26,186 bases of DNA, from NCBI GenBank assembly GCA_947447315.1, contig CANFJD010000003.1, positions 1 through 26,186 on the forward strand, given 5' to 3'. The translations under genes were made by a program, and so were the position numbers. Under the pieces are notes generated by a model. The model searched no databases. It saw only the letters and a list, made by a program, of their open reading frames with translations, and had not been told where the DNA came from. This DNA is from Fimbriimonadaceae bacterium (lineage in GTDB: Bacteria; Armatimonadota; Fimbriimonadia; Fimbriimonadales; Fimbriimonadaceae). Of this stretch, positions 15,489-23,428 are shown in pieces. Position 1 is the first letter of the stretch. Every line of letters starts with the position of its first letter.

Positions 15489-15909
15489 TCGTCCCTATTC
15501 CAATTTAATCAATTGAGGCGGAGGATAGGAAAATCCCCCAAGGAATCTCGATTACCGTTTGCATGAGCGTCGACTCTCGTACCGGGTAACAAAACGTGGG
15601 AAACCCGTATTTTTACTGGCTGTCACGCGGTTCGATTTTGAACCTATAGATCCTTATAGATGGAGGTCTACAAAAGGACCGAAATCGTTTCGCCAAATGC
15701 GCATGCAAATCCAATAAAAATATAAATAATAAATAAATGAATATGGGAAACACACCGCGCCAACCGGCATTCAGTACCCCCAAATATGCAGGATAGAGTG
15801 CTATAAAGCGCAATAGTGAGATGCCGAACCTCGTAAAACTACCGTACTGTCTTCCACCCCCAGTGGAATCAACAACACCAACCCTGACCCAAACGTATCG
15901 TTAAAGATC
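15489..15909. other. Intergenic region with AT-rich patch; no supported gene
   Basis: This 421-base gap follows the GH127 gene. It contains a weak hairpin before a T-run (GTGGGAAACCCGTATTTTT, about 15595-15614) that might end the GH127 transcript. There is a near-tandem repeat, CCTATAGAT then CCTTATAGAT, at 15643-15661, and a strikingly AT-rich patch at about 15705-15740. A 66-codon frame on the minus strand (15813 to 15613, TTG start, no good ribosome site) would encode one hydrophobic helix (FPIFIYLLFIFLLDL). It mostly reflects the AT-rich patch, and I do not call it a gene. TATCGT at 15896-15901 is a possible -10 for the glycosylase gene. Confidence 0.5.
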
Positions 15910-16482
15910 ATGCTCCCAACGGAATCCCTCCGCGCCGAACTGGAGCGTGACGTAGTATCCGGAGCCCGCTGCCTGCTGGGGGCAACCTTGGTCCATGGCG
16001 ACCACAGGGCGATTATCACCGAAACCGAGGCCTACCGGGGGGCAGACGACGAGGCGGCCCATGCGTTTGGAAAAACCCGCATGAGAAACATGCACCTATT
16101 CCACCGACCCGGGACGGCGTACATCTATCTCAACTACGGCATCCACTGGATGCTCAACCTCGCCGCCCTTCCCGAAGGCACCGCCGCCGGCGTCCTCATC
16201 CGCGCCGCAAGACCGGTAGCTGGCTTCCCGGAAGGCACCCACCTAGACGGACCGGGACGGCTAGGGAAGGCATTCAGAGTCGGGCCGGAAATGAACGGTC
16301 TGGACCTATTGGATCCAAACTCCGAAATCCACATCCTGCCCGCGCAGCAACCGGTAAAAATCCTCGTCGGCCCCCGCATCGGCATCACCAAGTCAAAAGA
16401 ACTCCCCTGGCGCTTCGCCGACGCCGACCAGCTAGACTGGGTCAGTCGGCCACATCCGTCGCGGCCAGAAACCGATGAATGA
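15910..16482 (+). CDS. mpg: DNA-3-methyladenine glycosylase (AAG/MPG family)
   Basis: This 190-residue base-excision repair enzyme removes alkylated purines from DNA. AAG-family motifs occur in order: ARCLLGATLV near the N-terminus, the catalytic glutamate in IITETEAYRG (about residues 35-44), RMRNMHLFHRPGTAYIYLNYGIHWMLNL (57-84, DNA-intercalating and base-pocket region), VLIRAARPV, GPGRLGKAF (about 117-125), and PRIGI near the C-terminus. Length is typical of bacterial members. The ATG at 15910 has no Shine-Dalgarno; TATCGT lies 8 bases upstream. The 3' end overlaps the DinB-like gene by 8 bases, so the two are cotranscribed. A deleted copy of its central part sits 3.5 kb upstream at 12440-12601, on the other side of the GH127 gene. 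Confidence 0.93.
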   Translation: MLPTESLRAELERDVVSGARCLLGATLVHGDHRAIITETEAYRGADDEAAHAFGKTRMRNMHLFHRPGTAYIYLNYGIHWMLNLAALPEGTAAGVLIRAARPVAGFPEGTHLDGPGRLGKAFRVGPEMNGLDLLDPNSEIHILPAQQPVKILVGPRIGITKSKELPWRFADADQLDWVSRPHPSRPETDE

Positions 16483-16936
16483 TAAGGATTGGAAAGAAAC
16501 TCTCACCGCGATGGACCGAAACCGCGCGTTCATCGAATCATGGTCAGAAGCTGAGCCAGAACCAGCCGCCGCCCGGTGTGAGTTCTCTCGCCACCGAACG
16601 CTCGCCCATCTCAGAGCGGCCCAGGAGTTCTATCTGGAAGCGGTGCTGGCATTTGCCGAGCGTGATAACCCATCAGTTACCGTCCTGCACGCCTGGCGAA
16701 GATTTACATTGAACGGATACGAAGTGCTCCCCTGGCGGACGCATCTTGAGGCTTATCAGAAAGATAGGACGACATGGGAACAACTGGTACGTAACCCTAG
16801 CCTTGATCGGTCACGAGGAGGGCGCTTTAACCGAAACGAGCGGACTATCGAGTCCATGACTCAAGGGTTGGTAACTCACGAGCAAGCTCACTTTGAAGCC
16901 TTGTTGGCAAGGGAAGCGATGCCAAAGCGCGGGTGA
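16475..16936 (+). CDS. DinB-like four-helix-bundle protein
   Basis: This 153-residue cytosolic helical protein resembles the DinB/YfiT-like metal-binding four-helix bundles. Histidines lie where the family usually has metal ligands: FSRHRTLAHLRAAQEFYLEA early in the chain (about residues 38-57), and VTHEQAHFEALL at the end (about 135-146), the typical HExxHxxxL-like last helix. The family includes thiol-dependent transferases and many damage-inducible proteins of unknown role. It should not be confused with DinB polymerase IV. ATG at 16475 overlaps the end of the glycosylase gene by 8 bases, so it probably shares its message and translation. Its stop at 16936 directly abuts the stop of the sigma-factor gene on the other strand. 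The substrate is unknown. Confidence 0.7.
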   Translation: MNDKDWKETLTAMDRNRAFIESWSEAEPEPAAARCEFSRHRTLAHLRAAQEFYLEAVLAFAERDNPSVTVLHAWRRFTLNGYEVLPWRTHLEAYQKDRTTWEQLVRNPSLDRSRGGRFNRNERTIESMTQGLVTHEQAHFEALLAREAMPKRG

Positions 16937-17782
16937 CTACTTACCGAGGATGTCCTTCAACCGGCGCCGCTGGGCGAGGGTGCGGAGCTTCTTAATGGCC
17001 TGAACCTCGATCTGGCGGACCCGCTCGCGGCTCAGCTTCAGCTCTCGAGCCACGTCCTCCGGCTGAGGCACTTCCTGATCGTCGGAGCCAATGTGGAACC
17101 GTAGCTTCATCACCCGCTGCTCACGGTCATTCAGCTCGTTCAAAATGCGCTGCAATTCTTCGACCACTTCCCGATCGATCATCATCGTCTCCGGGTCGGC
17201 ATTACTGGTATCGCGAATCAAACCGCCCAGGGTCATTCCTCCCGAATCGCCGACCGTCATATCCAGCGAAAGCAGATCCTGGCTACTCTGCATCAGTACG
17301 TTCAGCTTGCGCACGGTAAGCCCCATGCACTCGGCCAACTGCTCCGCACTCGGCTCGTAACCCAGCTCCCGGGCCAACCGTGCCCGTTCCTTCTCCACCT
17401 TGCGGAGACTCTGCGAAACGTGGGCCGGCAACCGAATCGCCTTGCTCTTGTTATCAATCGCCCGCCCAATCGCCTGGCGAATCCAGTGCGTGGCGTAAGT
17501 AGAAAACCGAAATCCCTTCTCGGGGTCAAACCGTTCGGCGGCTTGCATCAGCCCAATCGCGCCCTCTTGAATGAGGTCTTCCAGAGGAATACTGCGGTTG
17601 CGGTAGGTCTTGGCGATGTTGATCACCAACCGCATATTGCTCTCGATCAGCTTCTGCTTAGCGGCAATATCACCCAACTGGACGGCACGAGTAAGATTCG
17701 CCTCCTCCTCCGGGGAAAGAAGCGGCGCTTGAGTCAACCGGTTAAGGTAACTGGGAATGCCGTCTTCGGGATCGATTGCCAT
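16937..17782 (-). CDS. RNA polymerase sigma factor, sigma-70 group 2 (RpoD/SigA-like)
   Basis: This is a 281-residue sigma-70 family factor with region 1.2 (DGIPSYLNRLTQAPLLSPEEE, first 30 residues) but no long region 1.1. Region 2 follows (KLIESNMRLVINIAKTY, then EGAIGLMQAAERFDPEKGFRFSTYATHWIRQAI, about 44-108; core binding and -10 recognition). Region 3 starts near LPAHVSQSLRKVEKERARLA, and region 4 holds NELNDREQRVMKLRF and LSRERVRQIEVQAIKKLR (about 220-270, -35 recognition). This architecture and the size fit a group 2 non-essential sigma factor, often linked to stationary phase or stress, rather than the housekeeping factor (inference). The ATG at 17782 has no strong Shine-Dalgarno; TATATC lies 12 bases upstream. 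It is divergent from the SpoIIM-like gene and convergent, with no gap, on the DinB-like gene. Confidence 0.93.
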   Translation of the reverse strand: MAIDPEDGIPSYLNRLTQAPLLSPEEEANLTRAVQLGDIAAKQKLIESNMRLVINIAKTYRNRSIPLEDLIQEGAIGLMQAAERFDPEKGFRFSTYATHWIRQAIGRAIDNKSKAIRLPAHVSQSLRKVEKERARLARELGYEPSAEQLAECMGLTVRKLNVLMQSSQDLLSLDMTVGDSGGMTLGGLIRDTSNADPETMMIDREVVEELQRILNELNDREQRVMKLRFHIGSDDQEVPQPEDVARELKLSRERVRQIEVQAIKKLRTLAQRRRLKDILGK

Positions 17783-17801
17783 TATCAGCTATCGGATATA
17801 C

Positions 17802-17878
17802 GCTTGAATTATGTACGGATCGCAGCTCCGGTGATACGCATCCATTCAACACCACCGAATGATATTCGCAATTCAAGC
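17802..17878. repeat. Nine-base inverted repeat in the divergent sigma / SpoIIM-like promoter region
   Basis: GCTTGAATT at 17802-17810 and its exact complement AATTCAAGC at 17870-17878 are separated by 59 bases within the 152-base divergent intergenic region. Spacing near six helical turns would let a dimer or looping regulator contact both arms. It could be chance. Confidence 0.35.
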
Positions 17879-17911
17879 ATCGGTACGACGATTTTAGACC
17901 CGATTAGGTTT

Positions 17912-17934
17912 CCTATTGCGCAAAATAGGGAGGG
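17912..17934 (+). promoter_or_regulatory. Small hairpin and ribosome binding site before the SpoIIM-like gene
   Basis: CCTATT (17912-17917) can pair with AATAGG (17924-17929) around a 6-base loop. The second arm runs into the purine-rich AGGGAGGG at 17927-17934 that ends directly at the ATG. Pairing could mask part of the ribosome binding site. If AGGG at 17927-17930 is used as Shine-Dalgarno, the spacing to the ATG is 4 bases. Confidence 0.35.
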
Positions 17935-18942
17935 ATGAACGAGGAAGCCTTTCTACAAAAGCGAGAGGATGGGTGGGCTCGTTTAGCCATATTGTGCGAG
18001 CGGGCCGACAACTCTCCCAGCGCCCTCACCGCCGAAGAATTGCAAGAATTCATCCGCCTGTACCGAGGGGTGAGCCGCGACTTGGCCCTGGTACGAACCC
18101 AGTCCAACAACGCTCCGCTCATCGACTATCTGAATGATCTCGCCGGTCGCGCCTACGGCGTGCTCTACCGCGCTCCGCGGAAACCGGTCGGCCAGGTCAT
18201 CGTCGGTGCCGTCGAGCGAGCCGCGCAGGCATTCCGCCGCCGTTTCGCGTTCGTCGTTGTCAGCTTCACCCTCTTCGTTTCGGCGGCCGCCATCACCCCG
18301 GTCATCATCCGCCAGGTGCCCGACACCAAAGAGTTCATCATCCCACCCATGATGAAGGAGTCATTCGAGGGTTGGAAAACCGGAAAGCACGAAGAACGGT
18401 CCAGTGACGAATCCTTCCTCGCCAGTACGTTCTACGCCTCCAACAATCCTCGCCAAGCGGTTCTCACCGGCTCGGTCGGCGCGGGCACGTTCGGTATCGG
18501 GAGCGTATTCCTCGTCGTCTTTAACGGAGCCGTCATCGGAGCCTTAGCCAACGAGCTGGCCCCGGTTGGTCGTCTGCCGTACCTGTTCTCCAACATCGCT
18601 CCCCACGGCGTGCCGGAAATGAGCGGACTGTTCATCTCCGGCGCTGCCGGACTGCTCTTCGGCTGGGCGCTCATCTTCCCCGGTCGGTTCTCGCGGGGAG
18701 ATTCGCTGCGAGAGGTCGGTCCCGACGCCCTCACCCTCCTCGCCACCAGCGTGATCATGATGTTCATCGCCGCCCCCATCGAGGGCTTCTTCAGCTTTGA
18801 TCCCAATATTCCTGACGTGGCAAAGGCTGCTGTAGGGTTGGTGGAAGTGGTGATTTGGAGCCTGTTCTGGTCTCAGTTTGGCAAGGGGTCAGAAAGCAAC
18901 GCCGTCAACGATTCATCACCAGCGTTACCACCAGTAGCGTAA
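17935..18942 (+). CDS. Stage II sporulation protein M (SpoIIM/DUF95)-like membrane protein
   Basis: This 335-residue inner-membrane protein is of the SpoIIM-like (DUF95) family. An N-terminal cytosolic helical region of about 100 residues carries the pattern FIRLYRGVSRDLALVRTQSN, followed by LNDLAGRAYGVLYR and a first helix (FAFVVVSFTLFVSAAAITPV). An extracytoplasmic loop holds SFLASTFYASNNPRQAVL. Several more helices follow with the typical SpoIIM segments GSVFLVVFNGAVIGALANEL and APHGVPEMSGLFISGAAGLL. In non-sporulating bacteria such proteins are often encoded beside DUF4129/MoxR/RDD genes, which are not seen here. The function is unknown; the family name does not imply sporulation. The 3' end overlaps the convergent CPBP protease gene by 38 bases. 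Confidence 0.85.
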   Translation: MNEEAFLQKREDGWARLAILCERADNSPSALTAEELQEFIRLYRGVSRDLALVRTQSNNAPLIDYLNDLAGRAYGVLYRAPRKPVGQVIVGAVERAAQAFRRRFAFVVVSFTLFVSAAAITPVIIRQVPDTKEFIIPPMMKESFEGWKTGKHEERSSDESFLASTFYASNNPRQAVLTGSVGAGTFGIGSVFLVVFNGAVIGALANELAPVGRLPYLFSNIAPHGVPEMSGLFISGAAGLLFGWALIFPGRFSRGDSLREVGPDALTLLATSVIMMFIAAPIEGFFSFDPNIPDVAKAAVGLVEVVIWSLFWSQFGKGSESNAVNDSSPALPPVA

Positions 18943-20320
18943 AGTTGTGCGCGGCATGCATCACCACGCTGGGCACGAGCGATCGGGAATATTGCACCAG
19001 AATGCAACTCGCCACGCCAACCGTGCCTAGGGCAAACCATAGCGCAATCCCCTGCGGGTGAACAGAAGCGAACAGAAGGCTGCTTACGATGGCTCCCGTG
19101 ATGACTCGTTTGGATCGATTCGGGGTAATCCGACTGATGGCCGGAAACAGCAATCCGCGAAACATCATCTCTTCCCAGAACGGAGCGACGACGCTGGCAC
19201 TAAAGAGAACGGCGGCAATGGCAGGTAGCGAAGCATTAGCGAGGGCATCGCTGGCCGGATGGTGCGGCTCGGGCAGAAACGAGAAGATCTTGGTGCCGAT
19301 TGTGCCAACGATGAGGGCAATCGGGAGTTCGATCACGAACGCGAGCAGACCTAGTCCCACGTTTCGCCCCAGATTCTGAGTGGTGAAACCTAGGGAAGAA
19401 AGAGAAAACTTTTGTCCGTTAATGGGAACGCGAGTGAGCCAAATCGCGGCGAGAATGGTAGCAGATCCGGTTGCAAACGTGACCCCCACATCGGAAAATC
19501 GTCGCTCCCCAATCAGCTGTGGCACCAGCGATATGATGAAAAAGGCGAGGAATAGTTGCGCTGCGCGAAGGGCGAGTCGGTCGGCGGTGAGCGCAGAGAT
19601 CGGAAATTGGGGATGCCCCCGGTACCGGATCTTCCCGGCTAACTGGGCACTACCCAGTGCAATCCCGGTGGCAATGCCCCCAAACATAAACAATCCGCCA
19701 ATGAATATTCCGCCAATCAACCACCAGCCCTTGGCGGCGTCGCCCAATTGGTTGTAAGGACCTGGGTTACCGGCCTTTTGCGCCGCATGGGCCATGGCTA
19801 GTTGGTCCAGAAAACTCTTTGAATCCAGTCGCCGTGACAGTTTCTGAGCCTGGTCGGGAGTGAGCTTCGGATTTCCATAGATCTCTTGATAGGGAGCACT
19901 CGCGGCCTTGGGAATCTCCCGGCGGGAGATCTTTCCGTTTAGTTCGTAGGTCACCGCGGTCCACAGATTGGCGTCCTCCGTGGTGGCATTCTTCAAGGGA
20001 GTCACCGCATCTGCCAAGGATTTCAGCGCCTCCGAGTGGCTAGGGTTCTTAGCTCCGGGCCGAATGCTTTGCATGCTGGCATTCCAATCGAAGGAAGATC
20101 TCAGCGTGGAAACCCTTTGTTGGTGATCAGCTGAAGTGGGGGTTCGACCCGGCAGCAAACTAGAGGCGAGCGCAACCGAGAGCGAAAACGCGAACAGGAT
20201 AACCAGTAGAACCCAGCCCGTATATTCTCGGGGCGTGGGCGCACCGGGACTATCAATCTCTACATCGGGAGGCAGAGCGGGCGGAGGTTGTAACGAAATA
20301 ACGGGAGGCGGTCCGGCCAC
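18905..20320 (-). CDS. CPBP (CAAX-type) intramembrane glutamic protease
   Basis: This 471-residue polytopic membrane protein has a C-terminal CPBP/Abi domain. The catalytic motifs are complete: EEMMFRG (EExxxR), then FASVHPQG with the second-motif histidine, and HAAHNF near the end. These enzymes cleave substrates within the membrane. The N-terminal half is long: a proline-rich cytosolic tail (about 1-35), one helix (VLLVILFAFSLSVALASSLL), then about 140 residues of soluble, alpha-helical extracytoplasmic domain before the remaining helices. Its start is a GTG at 20320 that shares one base with the stop of the DUF6785 gene (TAGTG), so translation is probably coupled and the two proteins are likely produced together. 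The last 38 bases are antisense to the end of the SpoIIM-like gene. The natural substrate is unknown. Confidence 0.88.
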   Translation of the reverse strand: MAGPPPVISLQPPPALPPDVEIDSPGAPTPREYTGWVLLVILFAFSLSVALASSLLPGRTPTSADHQQRVSTLRSSFDWNASMQSIRPGAKNPSHSEALKSLADAVTPLKNATTEDANLWTAVTYELNGKISRREIPKAASAPYQEIYGNPKLTPDQAQKLSRRLDSKSFLDQLAMAHAAQKAGNPGPYNQLGDAAKGWWLIGGIFIGGLFMFGGIATGIALGSAQLAGKIRYRGHPQFPISALTADRLALRAAQLFLAFFIISLVPQLIGERRFSDVGVTFATGSATILAAIWLTRVPINGQKFSLSSLGFTTQNLGRNVGLGLLAFVIELPIALIVGTIGTKIFSFLPEPHHPASDALANASLPAIAAVLFSASVVAPFWEEMMFRGLLFPAISRITPNRSKRVITGAIVSSLLFASVHPQGIALWFALGTVGVASCILVQYSRSLVPSVVMHAAHNFTLLVVTLVMNR

Positions 20321-22266
20321 TACTGCGCCCCGAGCGAGCGATCGTTAAACGAGATGGTGTAGGTGCTTTGGTTGGTGATGAGCGCCATGGCCATCCAAAC
20401 GGTTTCTGCCGCATACTCTCCAATCAAGATGCCAAACGCCACTTGCCTCAGTTTCTCGTAGCCATTCAGACCGTAGTATTTCTGCGTAAAGTTCTTGATC
20501 AGCAGGGCCAGCAGCATCCCAAACCAATAGTAATCCACGCCGTAATTCATACATAGGACGTACCCACCGGGATGAAGCGGGAATCCAGGAAAACGGAACC
20601 GGATGGCATCGAGAATCATGACCACAGAGAAGCCAACGACCGTCATGACAATGCCGGTGACATCAGGACCCTTCCGGTCTTTGAGGATGTTCTCCAGATA
20701 GCCGGCGGCGTCCGTCCAGCCGATTACCCCGGTGCGATACACCTTCACCGTGAGGAAAAACTGGGCGAGGAAAAAGCCAAGTATGGTTGCGACCCCAATT
20801 ACGGCGACCAGCTTGCCCTGGTGTAGCTTTTCGTCTTTGCTCATCTTCATCGCCTCCAACTGATACGGCATCGGGTGGTTGCGATAGATGCGGTTCATCA
20901 GTAGGAACACTTGGGCGACATAAGTGGCCTGACCGTCTGTAAGCCATTTGGTTCCCATGAACCGATGCATGATGCTGCTGGGGCCAAAAAAGGCAAATTC
21001 GTGGGTCGGGGTACCGAACTGAGCCCGGAGGCGAGTGAGCACCACGCAGAAAATGAGAAACAGAGTGATGTAGGGCACCATGTAGCCAATGGGCAGCCCC
21101 CCATAGATGCCGTACCATAACATGATGCCAAAGCAGACCAGGAGCCCCGCAAAGGCAACGGTGTGAGGAATTCCACCATCGCTCGATTTGCGGTATGCCT
21201 TGATATCCCCCCAAACCTCTTTGAGGTAATCGCGACTCACCCAGAGTGCACCCAAGAACAACGCGATTACGCCTCCCCAAGTCTGTTCGTCAAAGTACGG
21301 TGGGCCGGGAGCAATGGCCGTGCCGCTAAACGTGCTCTGGGGAATGCCTTGCGAGGCCAACATCACGTGGGTGGCTTTTCGCATGAGGAAAAACACCACG
21401 AACGATAGCAGCAGGTCGCTGGGGACAAAAATTCCAATCGCCGCCATGAACGGATAGATCGAAATGCGGAAATCGCCAATGTTACTGAGCGGCGGATCCT
21501 TAAACGCCCGGTCGATGTAAAAGAGGTCTTTAACCGGAATGGCGGGGATGTTGGGGTTCAGGTAGTTGAGGCCGTTGAGGATGTCAATACTGAACATCAC
21601 GATGAAGGCGATCCACATGTAACGGCTCTTCCAAATGCCGCCACTTCCGCCGCCCTCACTCATGGCGACGGGTAACTGGATGAGCGGAAAGGTAAGTCGC
21701 TCTCGCTCGCACCATGCGTTCCGCATAAGCGAGTTAATGCATAGGAACGAGAAGCACATGGCCCCGATAAGGCCAAACCAGCCAACCCAAATAGGCCAGT
21801 AGAGAGGGATTTTGCCAAAGACATAAAATACGTCTCGGCCACCGCCCTGGATGTCTTTGACCTTTTCGAAGTCTTTGACCGCCAGCCAATCGGGGATGTA
21901 CTTGGAGAGATAGTCCTTGAAGGTAGCGTTGTTCCACTTCGACTGGAACGGATAGTTGTACTGGCTTGCGTGGTTAAAGTTGGACCACTCGCCCCCAACG
22001 GAAGCGGCAACACTCACGATCGCGAAGATGATGATGAGATCCGCCTGGTTAAATGCCAGTTTCGGGAAAAACTTGCGCAACGGATAGTTGAGCAAGAGCA
22101 TGAAGATCAGCGCCGACATCGGCGCCACCATCAGCGAAAAGATGCCGCTAACACCCTGATTGGCGCTGGCGTATACCGCCGGGACAATGAGTAGTAGCCC
22201 TGCTACTACCGCCCGCATCCGGAAGGCCGCAAAAACTCGGGCGGGATCAGGGGGCTTCATCGCCAT
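20320..22266 (-). CDS. DUF6785/DUF6784-type multispanning membrane protein (OPT-like)
   Basis: This 648-residue integral membrane protein has a dozen or so hydrophobic segments. It resembles the DUF6785 family (with C-terminal DUF6784 region) that is expanded in Armatimonadota and Planctomycetes and is distantly OPT-like. Visible marks are an early FNQADLIIIFAIVSVAASVGG segment, a loop predicted outside the helices (SKYIPDWLAVKDFEKVKDIQ, about residues 120-145), WCERERLTFPLIQLPVAM, and near the end FPGFPLHPGGYVLCMNYG with YWFGMLLALLIKNFTQKYYG. A transport role is likely but not shown. The ATG at 22266 has no Shine-Dalgarno; TAATAT lies 9 bases upstream. It starts 43 bases after the M42 peptidase gene and is coupled to the CPBP protease gene. 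Confidence 0.75.
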   Translation of the reverse strand: MAMKPPDPARVFAAFRMRAVVAGLLLIVPAVYASANQGVSGIFSLMVAPMSALIFMLLLNYPLRKFFPKLAFNQADLIIIFAIVSVAASVGGEWSNFNHASQYNYPFQSKWNNATFKDYLSKYIPDWLAVKDFEKVKDIQGGGRDVFYVFGKIPLYWPIWVGWFGLIGAMCFSFLCINSLMRNAWCERERLTFPLIQLPVAMSEGGGSGGIWKSRYMWIAFIVMFSIDILNGLNYLNPNIPAIPVKDLFYIDRAFKDPPLSNIGDFRISIYPFMAAIGIFVPSDLLLSFVVFFLMRKATHVMLASQGIPQSTFSGTAIAPGPPYFDEQTWGGVIALFLGALWVSRDYLKEVWGDIKAYRKSSDGGIPHTVAFAGLLVCFGIMLWYGIYGGLPIGYMVPYITLFLIFCVVLTRLRAQFGTPTHEFAFFGPSSIMHRFMGTKWLTDGQATYVAQVFLLMNRIYRNHPMPYQLEAMKMSKDEKLHQGKLVAVIGVATILGFFLAQFFLTVKVYRTGVIGWTDAAGYLENILKDRKGPDVTGIVMTVVGFSVVMILDAIRFRFPGFPLHPGGYVLCMNYGVDYYWFGMLLALLIKNFTQKYYGLNGYEKLRQVAFGILIGEYAAETVWMAMALITNQSTYTISFNDRSLGAQ

Positions 22267-22275
22267 CGACTGCTG

Positions 22276-22281
22276 ATATTA
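22276..22281 (-). promoter_or_regulatory. Candidate -10 element for the DUF6785 gene
   Basis: TAATAT on the minus strand lies 9 bases before the ATG at 22266. A 7-bp hairpin (TTAGGTA pairing with TACCTAA, 22298-22317) spans the stop of the upstream peptidase gene. Without a T-run it is at most a weak terminator. Confidence 0.35.
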
Positions 22282-22309
22282 CAACGAATGGAGACCATTA
22301 GGTACGGAT

Positions 22310-23389
22310 TTACCTAATTCTGGGGGTGAAATCAGTTTCAGGCGTAATCCGTCGGCAATACGCAGCCATCAATCGGGCGCAATTCTCTACGTCGGTCAGC
22401 GAGAGCACCTCACCGGGGGTATGCATATACCGGAGGGCGACGCCGAGAATTCCTACCGCCATGCCCGATCGGTTGAGTTGCATCGCATTACCGTCAGTGC
22501 CGGTGCCGCCGGGAGCCACGTCCACCTGGTAAGGAATTCCGTCCTCATTTCCCGCTTCGCAAATAATCCTGAAAGTCTCGGGATTTGCGTTCGCGCCGCG
22601 CATGACGCTGGGGCCGAACCCTACGTCAAGCTGCCCGAATCGGGACTTAGCTACGCCGGGGAAATCCACCGCGTGGTTGACATCCACCGCCAGGCCAGTG
22701 ATGGGATTAATCCAGTGAGCGGAAGTACGAGCCCCGCGAAGACCAATTTCTTCCTGAACCGTGGCGACCGCGTAGACACCTACTTCGGGATGTAAACCGC
22801 CATCTTCCTTCAGCAGACGCAGTGCCTCGGCCACGATTACGGAACCCATTCGGTTATCGAAACCACGAGCGACGGCCCGGTCACCCAGCAGCATCTGAAA
22901 TTCAGAAGCGACCACAGCGGCGTCTCCAAGCGATACGATGGCTTCGGCTTCCGCGCGGTCCTTTGCCCCGATATCAATCCACATGTCGCGGATATCGGCA
23001 CGTTTTTTCCGATCCTCGTCATCCATGAGGTGGATGGCTTTGCGCCCGACCACGCCGTGCACGTCTTGCTTACCCAGCACGGTGACCCGCTGGCCCGCCA
23101 CCACGGTACTGTCTTGACCGCCAATCGCGGAAAAGTACAGAAAGCCTTCGTCATCAATGTAGTGGATGATGAATCCGATTTCATCCATGTGCCCCGCCAA
23201 CATGATGCGGGTCTCGGCAAGCGGATTAAGAATCGCCGCAACATTCCCGTGGATATCCGTTCGAATTTCGTCCGCGAAAGGCTTCGTGTATTGCCGATAA
23301 ACTTCGGCGGCACGCTCTTCGTAGCCAGAAGGTGAAGGAGTATTTACAAGGAGCTTAAGGAAGTCAAGCAACTGAGACCGCACGGACAA
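22310..23389 (-). CDS. M42 family glutamyl/leucyl-type aminopeptidase
   Basis: This cytosolic di-metal aminopeptidase has 359 residues (357 from the alternative start). The M42 ligands are visible in order: AGHMDEIGF (His, about 67), GFDNRMG (bridging Asp, about 175), VQEEIGLRG (catalytic Glu and metal Glu, about 212-213), AVDVNHAVDFPG (Asp) and YMHTPGE (His near the C-terminus). The PDZ-like insert typical of M42 lies between the first His and the bridging Asp. M42 enzymes form large dodecameric shells and trim short peptides. Two starts are possible: TTG at 23389, or GTG at 23383, which sits exactly where transcription should begin from the promoter at 23391-23419. It probably supplies amino acids from imported or recycled peptides, in keeping with the CPBP protease and OPT-like genes nearby (inference). 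Confidence 0.93.
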   Translation of the reverse strand: MSVRSQLLDFLKLLVNTPSPSGYEERAAEVYRQYTKPFADEIRTDIHGNVAAILNPLAETRIMLAGHMDEIGFIIHYIDDEGFLYFSAIGGQDSTVVAGQRVTVLGKQDVHGVVGRKAIHLMDDEDRKKRADIRDMWIDIGAKDRAEAEAIVSLGDAAVVASEFQMLLGDRAVARGFDNRMGSVIVAEALRLLKEDGGLHPEVGVYAVATVQEEIGLRGARTSAHWINPITGLAVDVNHAVDFPGVAKSRFGQLDVGFGPSVMRGANANPETFRIICEAGNEDGIPYQVDVAPGGTGTDGNAMQLNRSGMAVGILGVALRYMHTPGEVLSLTDVENCARLMAAYCRRITPETDFTPRIR

Positions 23390-23390
23390 G

Positions 23391-23419
23391 AATATACCGG
23401 ACGAAGGTCTTTTTGCTAA
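23391..23419 (-). promoter_or_regulatory. Candidate promoter for the M42 peptidase gene
   Basis: On the minus strand TTAGCA (23419-23414) and TATATT (23396-23391) are separated by 17 bases, matching TTGACA at four and TATAAT at five of six positions. The expected start site falls at the GTG at 23383, predicting a leaderless message. Confidence 0.5.
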
Positions 23420-23428
23420 TCTGTAAAT

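Noticed and set aside
15613..15813. Small one-helix membrane protein on the minus strand
   Set aside because: It has a TTG start with no properly spaced ribosome site, and its hydrophobic segment is explained by the AT-rich patch; mentioned only as a possibility.
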